Origin: Sclerotinia nivalis
Taxonomy: Eukaryota; Ascomycota; Leotiomycetes; Helotiales; Sclerotiniaceae
Direction: 5' to 3'
Assembly (NCBI GenBank): GCA_029531795.1
Contig: JAPEIS010000009.1
Coordinates: forward strand, 62,001-126,000
DNA length: 64,000 nt
The translations under genes were made by a program, and so were the position numbers. The first letter of the stretch is position 1. Every line of letters begins with the position of its first letter. The notes beneath the pieces are model-generated. The model worked only from the letters and a program-made list of their open reading frames with translations, searched no databases and was not told the origin of the DNA. Below are positions 55,485 to 64,000 of this stretch, piece after piece.

Positions 55485-58400
55485 TTATTTCCTGGGCAAC
55501 TCCCTAAACACTTTCCTAAAGATCAACCGACTATTATACAGATTATTAACTCTGATTCTTTCGTTGTCTGTTTGTTTTATCACCCATTAGCAAGATTCTT
55601 ATCATGAATAACCAACCCCCCTCCTCCCCTAGCTCACTTGACCTCTCGACGAAATATAATAGAGAAAAGAAAGCTCACCCAAATGCGCACTATCACTCGC
55701 CTGTCCGCATGGCAAATGTGCTGCTGGCGCCCCGAACTCCTTCTCTAAAAACCGAATACTAGGAATTGAACCTCCTTCCCTAATATACAACGGTTTCCTC
55801 CCCATCCCCGTCCTATTTTCAGCGCTTAATCCCCTGCGGTCTCTACCTTTACCACCTATCTCATCATATCCATTCCCAGACCCCTCATTTTCTTTCTCAC
55901 CCCTTCCGCTAGAAATGTCTTCTGCATCTAATGATAATGATGCAAGATCTACCGGTGCAGTCGCCAAACTCGTATGGTCACTCCCCCCAGTTAGACTCGT
56001 GGTCGTCGCTGGTGTAGGCTTAAGACTCGGGGATGCGCTGATTGGACTCGTAGGTGAGTTTTCCTTTTCTTTCTCTACATACTTAGGACCCTGCACACTA
56101 CTCCTCCTCGTGTGATTCGTTATCGGTCCCCAGACCTCCATGATCGCTTCCTCTAACGTCCTAAAGATTTCATTCTCAGGGTCACCAAGCCATGCATCTG
56201 CTTGGTTGTCGATCGATATTGTGAGATGATTATGTGTGTCGAGCTTCGCAAAAGCATCTTGGAGGAATTTTGAAAGGGATTTGATGACGTCGTCGACTTC
56301 TTGGTTGGGCACTAGACGAAGGGAGATAGCTGCGCTGGCATGTGATGAAACAAGGGAACCATCTGGTCCAGAGACTTTATAACGATGGACTGTCAAATTT
56401 GGTTCTCTCCATCTTGCCATAATTGATTGCTTGAGATTTTCGGCCGGTCCAAGTTCTGGGTTGCGACGGAGGAGAGTTGACACAATATCATCGTATCGAG
56501 CTTCTTCGGCTGGAGTTATGGGAAGGATATCATCGTAGAATCCAGGGATTTGGATCCTGTTGTGAAGTCCTTTGAGTTTGGCCAAGATAGCAGTCAGATC
56601 AAAAAGTGGCTCATCCATCATGAAACTTCCGTCAACTCCACTATGAACATCTGGATGTTTGCTATTGACCCTGATAGTGGCGTGAAGGACACCTCTCAGG
56701 CCATAAGTCAAACAAGGAACCTCATCATCAAGCCAATAACTATTAGCAAGAATGATGTAATCAATATCCCCAATCAATTCCTTATGCTTCCTCACAGCAT
56801 CCTTGAAACCTCTCGATCCACTCTCTTCCTCTCCCTCAATCAAAAAAGTGATATCGGAATCCAAAGCTTTCTCGTGAACCAAGTCCACAACTCCATAAAG
56901 AGCAGCCATAATAGGTCCCTTATTGTCACTTACTCCTCGTCCGTAAAGATAGCCGTTTACCCCCTTCATGTGGAACGGATCAATGATCCATTTCTTTTGC
57001 TTGTCATCCGCAGGCACGACATCATAGTGTCCATAAAACAATATCTTCTTTCTCTTTCCAGCCGTCTCCGGATTCCCCTTGAACTTGGCATACACAATTG
57101 GATTGTGATGAGCTTCGGTGGTTAGCATTTCAGTAACCGCACCATGTTTCTTGAACAATGTTCTGAGAAACGTAGCACCACGTCGACAATCCTCGGCATG
57201 ATCCGGTCTTGCAGAAATCGTCTTGAAAGCCACAAAATCTTGCAACGACTTGATGAGTTGATCGTCTTGAAGTGACTCGCGTTTCGGATATGTGCCCGTG
57301 TCACAGCCAGTAATATCCCATATCGAGACCGAACAATCATTTGCACCAGTTATGTAAAGTTGTTGACCACGGAACGTGGTGACTGCCGAAGCCAAGATTC
57401 TTCCTTCATGTGCTTTCCATCGTTTGACGCATTGATATTTTTGACTGAAATTCGAGGTTTTATATTGTCCATATTGTACCGTGCTGTACTTCTGCCACAT
57501 GTTAGCCCCCTCATCATACGAAATCAGCACACCAACCACAGAAAGCAAACTCACTCTAGCATGTCCTGTACTTCCTCCACTCCAAAGATAACCCCACCCC
57601 ATTTGCAACGTCATAACATCCCCCTTATTCGTCCTGATAACCCTCAACTTCTGTCTCGTGTCCAAATCCCACAGCTCAATCACCCCTTCCAATTTACTGC
57701 TGTAGAGAAAACTCCCATCTACTGCCAAACTCAAGACACTTTCGGCATCATCTTCCCCAAGTCTTTCAATCTCGTTGATCCCTTCGTCTTGATCCTTGCT
57801 CAATTTCCACAACTTAATTGTCCCATCTCCTCCACCAGAAATGAGCATATCCTCATCCGCATCGACTTGTCTGCAGACGCCCCGAACCATGAGCATACAA
57901 TACACATAGCCAAAATGAGCATATTGTTTCATATGCGCCTTATCAATTTCCAGCACATCTCCTTGATCTGCAGCCGCCCGTCCAACTTGTCGCGGCCTTG
58001 GTGTACTCGTACCTCCATGCTGCACACTATCAAAAAATCGATGATTCCTCCTATCCGGGTGACGTTCCGGGTTTGGGGTAGGTCTCGCCGCAGAATCCCT
58101 TAGACTGACCCATTGTATGCTGGTATTTTGCGCTCCCAAATACACCGTCTCGAATTGAGGGGAATAGGCTACGGAAAATACATCGCCGACATCGTAGGTA
58201 CTGTAGATGTGATATTTTCGGACTAGAGTCGTAGGACACCATGCATTAACAATGGCGTCACCGGCGGATGAGAAGAGGAGTTTGCCATCTGCGGATAGGA
58301 AGAGGGAGAGTACGCTGCGGGTATGTGCTTGGATGCGCGAAACGAGTTCGTAAGATGCGAGGGACCAGACTATAATCTCTCCATCTTGAGTACCTGCATA

Positions 58401-58661
58401 GATATATTTGGATCCGACAGCGAGAGTGAGGATTGATGAATCGTTCTGGAGGTGGTGAAGGAGTTGAGGACGAGAGGGGTCGAGGTCATCTTCCGAGCTG
58501 GTTCGTTGACTGGGATCGCGGGATGATGAGTCAATTTGCTCATTTTCGTCTTCGGTACTGGCTGGAGGATTGTTAGTTGATGGTGAATTGGGATTGTTTG
58601 TTTGTGAAGCTGTAGATTGAGCAATTGAATTTGAATTTCTTGATCCAAAGATTGAGGTCAT
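55485..58661 (-). CDS. DUG2: glutathione degradosome subunit Dug2 (WD40 plus M20 metallopeptidase)
   Basis: Exons 58661-57555, 57491-55679 and 55567-55485 (minus), 1000 residues. The 63-bp intron 57492-57554 (GTGAGT...CTAACATGTGGCAG) is in frame and can be misread as coding; the last intron (55568-55678) leads to the true C terminus DNERIRVNNLYNSRLIFRKV...RK. After a Ser/Asn-rich start, residues about 75-410 are WD40 repeats (for example SGGGDGTIKLWKLSK and YITGANDCSVSIWDITG). From about 430 there is an M20 peptidase: FYGHYDVVPADD (metal His, catalytic Asp), GRGVSDNKGP, EGEEESGSRG (general base Glu), and LPCGQASDSAHLDNER (C-terminal metal His). With Dug1 and Dug3, yeast Dug2 degrades glutathione. 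A disordered acidic insert (about 850-930) is extra to the peptidase core. Confidence 0.95.
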
Positions 58662-58796
58662 CTTTTATTTGATTGGAGAGTTGAGGGGGAATGTAAGAAG
58701 TAAGAAATAAGATGATTGCTAGGTTTGTACGGAGTAGTCAGGGATGACTTGGATTTTGGGGGTGGGGGGGAAACTAGGTAGGAGCCCTATGGAGTT

Positions 58797-58920
58797 AGAG
58801 GCTTATACTCCATAAATGAAGCCGGGAGAATGAAGCCGGGAGAATGAAGCCGAAGAATGAAGCCCGAGAATGAAGCCCGAACTTTAGCCCAACACCCAAC
58901 ACCCAACACCCAACACCAAC
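58797..58920. repeat. two adjacent minisatellites upstream of DUG2
   Basis: About five 14-bp units GAATGAAGCCGGGA (with variants) are followed by four 7-8 bp units CCCAACA. Both lie 140-260 bp before the DUG2 start codon, so copy-number change could affect its promoter. Confidence 0.85.
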
Positions 58921-59072
58921 CCCCGAAGCTCATCCTTATAGAGTATCCAACATACCCATCCTCATCCTCATCCTGCCTCAATACTCACACAATACTCACA
59001 CAATACAAATGACTCGATAAGAGTCTAAAACAAATGAAATAAATAAGAATAATAATAAAAATCAAAGAAAAA

Positions 59073-59504
59073 TCAAAGAAAAATCAGGGGGGTCATAAAC
59101 TCACTATGATTTTCAATATCATCATCTTCTTCCTTTTCCCACACATCAAATGTTTGTTGAATACCTCTGTGATCCCTATCATCCCTATCCCCATCATCCC
59201 CATCATCATCACTAAATCCAGGGACATAATCACTACCGACGACCCTAACACCCCTATCATTAACATCCTTCCCCATAATCAAATTCATCCTCGCACAACA
59301 ATTCCACCTTTCCAGATCCAAATCAATCTCAGGATAAGAATGTTGATGATTCTTATTCGTACTTCTGTACCCGTTCGTGTACCTATTTGTCGGTATTCCT
59401 TCAATACTTTGTTTCTGTCCCAATCGTATATCTTTCTCATATATTTCGTATTTCTCGTTGCTTGTGTCAATCGCATCCAGGGAGGTTGCAACGTGGAAAG
59501 CCAT
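59073..59504 (-). CDS. hypothetical acidic protein, 143 aa
   Basis: Starts MAFHVATSLDAIDTSNEKYE and contains a run of Asp/Gly/Arg (DDDGDDGDRDDRDHRG) near the C terminus. The GTGAGT at 59099-59104 (minus) inside the end of the frame could be a splice donor, so the true C terminus may differ. No family recognised and no signal peptide. Confidence 0.4.
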   Translation of the reverse strand: MAFHVATSLDAIDTSNEKYEIYEKDIRLGQKQSIEGIPTNRYTNGYRSTNKNHQHSYPEIDLDLERWNCCARMNLIMGKDVNDRGVRVVGSDYVPGFSDDDGDDGDRDDRDHRGIQQTFDVWEKEEDDDIENHSEFMTPLIFL

Positions 59505-60748
59505 GGCGTAAAGGATGAAATTTATGGACGGGATGGATATTCGACTTCAGCTCAATCTATTACACAATCCGAGAGGTAAATTGGATAATATCTATCACCC
59601 GAATTTGAATCGGAGGATTTGCAATCATTAAGGTAGAATTGCGTAACTAATGATCATTATTGCGCCTTCGAAGGTAATATGAGTGAGTATCCAGCACATA
59701 CCAAACACCTTTACGGAGTACTCTCGAGGTTATTTCACCTCGCTTTATAACCCTTTACTTTATAACAGTACTTGTACTCAAGTAGTCTCACCCAACAATC
59801 ACACCCTTCGCCCCTTTCCGCAACTGTCCAGCTCTCCAGCCCTCCAACGCCAATATACTACGAGGTACTTAATACCAACATAATCTTACCTACTGCATAA
59901 CGTGATGTTGGGTTGGAATCTAAGGAACATAGTAACATTCATTGGCCGTTGCTTACCCGTTGTGACATAATGGTCCTGCATCTCCCACTGCATCTCCCAC
60001 TGCATCTCGTGCATCTTTTTGCTTTGTACGTATACCCAATTTGTACCTCACACCCTATGCGATAATGCTACACCGCATTCTTACTACCACAAGACTACCA
60101 CGGCATACGTATCGCCCGCATCAGTTAAATGGTCATCATAACGTATTAGATGCTGAATATTCAGGTGCTTCGTTTGGGTGGTGCAAATTCAGCCTTGTAT
60201 CAAAGGGGATGCATGTACAGGAACGTGGCTGGCTCTTTCACACAAATATGATCTTTAGCGTTTTTGAAGGTTGGTGGACGAAAGAAGATAGAAGGAAAGT
60301 TCTTCATGAATGGTGAGGCAAGTGGTAGGTAGGTGTGTAGGTGTGTGGAATCATAAGTATAATAAGACGAGATCGAGTACACGTATTTATTAATCAATAA
60401 GAATCGTAGGAATTTTGTAATCTATAGTCGATCGTTTTATTGTTAAACTATATAGCCCTAAAGAGACTGTTTAAGATCCACGAGTGTGACGCTATTACCG
60501 CAAAGAGCTGATAAATCAGGGTTCAATTGTTCCTTAAAATCATATAATTAACGATCGAAAGATGGGTTGCAGGCATCTTAAACGATTGGGCTGATGCTAG
60601 CAATATGCGAATCAATCTATGATTCGTCGCAAATTATTCATTAATAATTGATTTAGATCGACTATGTGACATGATTGGAAGGGTGCATTTACAAAGTAAC
60701 TTATAAATATATTTTACTGATATTAATTAATACATGTCCGAATCTATA
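59505..60748. other. 1.2 kb intergenic region
   Basis: No gene recognised. One TACGGAGTA nonamer at 59712-59720. A direct triple of CTCCCACTGCATCT-like units is at about 59984-60010. Confidence 0.4.
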
Positions 60749-62485
60749 TTATCTGTTTTCCATCATCATCTCTCGATACCCATATGCCCTCCCAGCGCAA
60801 ATTCGGTCTGAACGAGACTTAAGCAAAGGTTCGGATAGAAATGCATCATATAATTTCAAAGCCAGAAACCACCACTGGCGTATATCCTCTTCATCGGAAA
60901 GGTAGATCATAGATGCTTCGGCACAGATATAGATCAGGTGTGCTAAACTCTTATTAGAGATTGCTACCATAGAGTCTTCATCATCTTGCTCTCCTTTCAA
61001 GTGTTGAAAGTCTGTCTTGAATAAATTATTATCTAAAGGAACCTTATTAAAACCCTCCTGCCTATCTTTGTTTTCTTCGTGTATAATAGTTCGATTCGGA
61101 GTATTCTTTGTATCGTTCTTATCTCCATTCGCATTATCGACTTCGGTAAGAATTGAACTATACTGAGAAACATTACTGTTGTTAGTATCGTTACCAACAC
61201 CTCGTCCTTGCCGTAAAACTTTTCGATAAAACGCACAAATGTCCAGAGGTAAATGGCGAGAAGAAAGAGGGGGTAAAGGGACTAAACTACTATCACACTT
61301 CGGAAAGAAAACATCGAAAATAGCACAAGCTTTGGTTCCCTCCTTTCTCAAAGCATAATGATAAGATATACACCGAGTAAGCTCAAACGTCATAGACGCG
61401 ATCTTTTCGCTACACAGATCGAAATGGTATCCATATCGTTGTTCGAATTTGAGATATTTAGTTAGGATACGATTGTCGCGAGTATCGAGGGAAATTTTGT
61501 TAGGTGAGTCGCGGAGTTTAATGAGCAACTAGGGGTAGAAATATTAGTCATTTTTGCTACAGTGTTTTGGTATTCAGAGCCAGACGTATACCTTTGGGAG
61601 ATGGAAAAGCGAGCCTGCATGTTCGATCTCGTCAGATCGCCAAGTGGCAGATAGATTATCTGACATCCACGAGGCATGTTCATTATATCCCAGGAGTAGT
61701 CTCAAAGTTGCTTTTTCTGTGTTGCTTTTTCTCAGAGAACGGGTATAGACGAAAAAAGGCTGTTCAGTATTCTTGATAGGATACGATATATGTTTGGTAT
61801 GGAGGTGGGAAATGGTAGAAACGAGAGTTTCCTCCAACATATTGATAATATCAAGTTTCATTTCGTAAGTATGGTGATCATGGATGCGAGAATTTGGGGG
61901 GATCCTGATCAAATTCAGAATATCCTGAAATTCAAGGATCTTATCAAATCCACCAAAATGAAGGGCAGGTTCGATATAATCACACGATACGAATGTTTCA
62001 ATAGAACAAAATGTACATAGTTGTATATTCATATAGGAATAGGTATATAGATAAATGGATAGCTGCTTCTGAAGAAAAGAATTAATCTTCGCTGCAGAGA
62101 TCTAATAAAGAAATGTTAATTAGAATAATGATGATATAAACTATACAAAGTGTAATAGCGAAACTGGTATACACGAAATAAAATCGAAGGAATTTTCAAA
62201 TACCTTCAACGAAGCGATGTAGACTCTCCACCACGAAGATGGAATTCCTCGTTTACTGGTCTTTTCAGAATCAGGTTGTTTTCCCAGTTTAGAATGCCTC
62301 TTGATGTTCGTATTTCTTTTGCTCTTCGATTCAGATATAATGATTCGACGATCACTATCAGAAGCGACGGCACCAGCATTTCTAACTGTTGCGCAAAATA
62401 GAAGGCTCTTGTGTGATTGTTCTAGCGTAAAGCCGTTGCGTCTAGCAAATAAGCGACGATGATTCCTCGTTGGCACTGAATCCAT
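60749..62485 (-). CDS. hypothetical protein, 523 aa, three exons
   Basis: Exons 62485-62204, 62101-61592 and 61528-60749 (minus); all junctions phase 0. The first exon is basic and Ser/Arg-rich (MDSVPTRNHRRLFARRNGF), a candidate nuclear signal. The second reads as a folded domain with LCTFCSIETFVSCDYIEPAL and HDHHTYEMKLDIINMLEETL. The third includes FDLCSEKIASMTFELTRCIS, CAIFDVFFPKCDSS, a disordered Asn/Asp stretch and a helical end SLAHLIYICAEASMIYLSDE...REMMMENR. Several Cys and His residues are spread through exons 2 and 3. I cannot assign a family. The three-exon model is supported by good donors, acceptors and long open frames. Confidence 0.65.
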
Positions 62486-62520
62486 GACTGATTGTTGTGG
62501 TCGGTCACAATTAGAGAGGA

Positions 62521-62605
62521 AGATCAATTAGAAAACAAGATCAATTAGAAAACAAGATCAATTAGAAAAGAAGATCAATTACAAAGGAAGATCAATTAGA
62601 AAGGA
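62521..62605. repeat. 17-bp tandem repeat, five copies
   Basis: Units AGATCAATTAGAAAACA and close variants repeat five times with partial copies at the edges, 36 bp before the start codon of the preceding gene (which is on the minus strand). It must lie in that gene's 5' leader or core promoter. Confidence 0.9.
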
Positions 62606-62610
62606 AGATC

Positions 62611-64000
62611 CATTCAGCCTTACCATATAAGTATGAGCTCGGGCCTTAATATTATCAGGGAGCCAGTCACGTGGATCCCCATCTTCCCCACACTTTCATA
62701 GTTTCCTATTTGGGGAAGCCCTCCATCTTCCGAATCTCTTCAAGTGGGTCATGTTCATATACGGGCTCAAGACTTACTTCATCATGAACTCACTTCATCA
62801 TGACTCGCTTTGTTAAGAAATAACACATAGCATTGTTATTTACTGCTTCTTGCCTGCTCCTGACGCTAAAATAGCTATTCGGCCAATGAAATACAATGAA
62901 TGAAAATAACCGAATTTTGAGAAGATATAAGTTTTTAGTACATCGAAAGTTGTATACTATTTGAGCCTGTGCACAGACCACTTGAGAGGAGCTTACAGTA
63001 CTTATAGGGATGGGATGATAGCCACAAGAATTTATTTCGTAATCTTCAACTTTCTTTCAATCATTCACTTCTTCCCACTTCCCTCTCTCTTAGTCTCTTC
63101 TCTATTCACCCCTCCTCTTATTCATTCAATCATTCAATCATTCAATCCACATCGGATATCAATATCAATATTCATCTGAATTTTGAATTTTATCTTTTTT
63201 TTTTTTTTTTTTTTATCTATCTATCTAAAGGTTATCTAACATCACATCTAACATCACATCTAACATCACATCTAACGTCACATACACATCGCATCTCATC
63301 ATCCACGATTTGAAACACAACTCAACACAGCATCACTTCACTTCAATCCACTTCACTCCAATCCGCCCTCCCGCCTCAAAAAAAAGAAAGGAAAAGGTGA
63401 AATATAATTACACAAAATAGATTAAAGGTAAGAAAAGAAAGAGCAAAGTATCATTCATCTTTTCAAAAATATTTATCTTATGAAACCTAAAAAAGAGCAA
63501 GGTATCATTCATCTCTCAAACATATCTATTTCATAAAAGCTATCCCAAAGGTATCTAACTTAAAACCATTATCCCTTAATTTCACCGCCTTCAAACTAGT
63601 AAATCCACCGTTACTATCATCAAACCATTCATTCAATAACCGACTCGATCGATCATTTATCATGCTACCGGAGATCATATACCACCCTCATCCCCCCGTT
63701 TACCACCTTCTCTTTAATATAATACATTTCCCCCCCACGAGCGGACTCTCTCTCATCATCCACACAAGCAAGTGTTATATAGATCTCCGGTTTATCCTCA
63801 TCCACATCAACATCTTCCTCATCTTCATAAAGAACGTAAATAGATATAAATCTCCTTCCAAATCCCTAAACCACAAAGAACCACCTCAAAACACCATCAA
63901 AGTATGTAATTCATCGCTGATAAATACCTCCCATTGGAAATTCGCCCTCAAATATACAATCAAATCCAGATTATACGCCCACTCGGAATTTCTTAAAATC
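62611..64000. other. right end of window, probable long 5' leader of a gene beyond the edge
   Basis: No coding region recognised. The sequence becomes CT-rich from 63050 onward with a run of 18 T (63196-63213), four copies of a 12-bp unit CATCTAACATCA (63237-63285), and many CATC/TCATC strings to the edge. Pyrimidine-rich DNA like this precedes highly expressed or regulatory fungal genes, so a plus-strand gene may start after 64000. Confidence 0.4.

Noticed and set aside
55000..55590. Plus-strand frame of 196 codons
   Set aside because: Overlaps the last DUG2 exon in antisense and has biased Ser/His/Pro composition from CT-rich DNA.
1..64000. CRISPR arrays, bacterial operons, Shine-Dalgarno sites
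   Set aside because: The window is eukaryotic (spliceosomal introns, nuclear tRNA without CCA, fungal protein families); tandem repeats found lack the repeat-spacer pattern of CRISPR.

Overview
The window looks like a chromosome segment of a filamentous ascomycete. Genes carry short introns (about 50-110 bp) with GT...CTAAC/CTGAC...AG signals, the base composition is moderately AT-rich, and two related pogo/Fot1-like transposons have been wrecked mainly by C-to-T/G-to-A changes, as repeat-induced point mutation (RIP) would do. A Leotiomycete of the Botrytis/Sclerotinia/Monilinia kind fits best, but that placement is inference.

Layout. 0-1 kb: 3' end of a Ser/Thr-rich repeat surface protein. 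4.0 kb: tRNA-Ser(AGA). 4.4-6.4 kb: NYN-domain (PIN-like) protein. 6.9-7.6 kb: unrecognised gene. 9.2-14.0 kb: the most interesting block, with two tail-to-tail UstYa-family (DUF3328) oxidase genes and, 2.2 kb further on, a 125-residue secreted precursor holding six copies of a Gly-Phe-Phe-Asn-Asn-Gly-Asp unit, mostly separated by Lys-Arg (Kex2) sites. This is the architecture of a dikaritin-type fungal RiPP cluster. 14.5-19.9 kb: conserved core genes (COX15 heme A synthase, a nucleotide-sugar-transporter-like membrane protein, an acidic membrane protein). 20-25.7 kb: gene-poor, with a 66-bp tandem duplication and a dead MFS transporter. 25.7-32.6 kb: a divergent Ras-like protein, a secreted FAD-linked (BBE-like) oxidoreductase, and an eight-exon MFS sugar transporter. 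32.6-40.6 kb: an AT-rich transposon island with a Tc1/mariner relic and two nested pogo-like elements. 41-45.8 kb: two small genes and an isoaspartyl peptidase/L-asparaginase. 46-52.4 kb: decaying coding sequences on the minus strand. 52.4-62.5 kb: a CCCH zinc-finger protein, a 667-bp MITE, the glutathione-degradation protein DUG2 (WD40 plus M20 peptidase), and an unrecognised three-exon gene.

How genes work together. The proposed RiPP block is self-contained: the precursor would be exported, cut by the Kex2 protease, and its Phe-containing repeats modified by the two membrane-anchored UstYa-like oxidases. No tyrosinase, methyltransferase, transporter or regulator is recognisable next to it, so it is either a minimal or a partly dispersed pathway. 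The other genes are unlinked housekeeping or nutrient-uptake functions. All exon joins were worked out by eye from splice signals and reading-frame continuity and have not been tested against transcripts.
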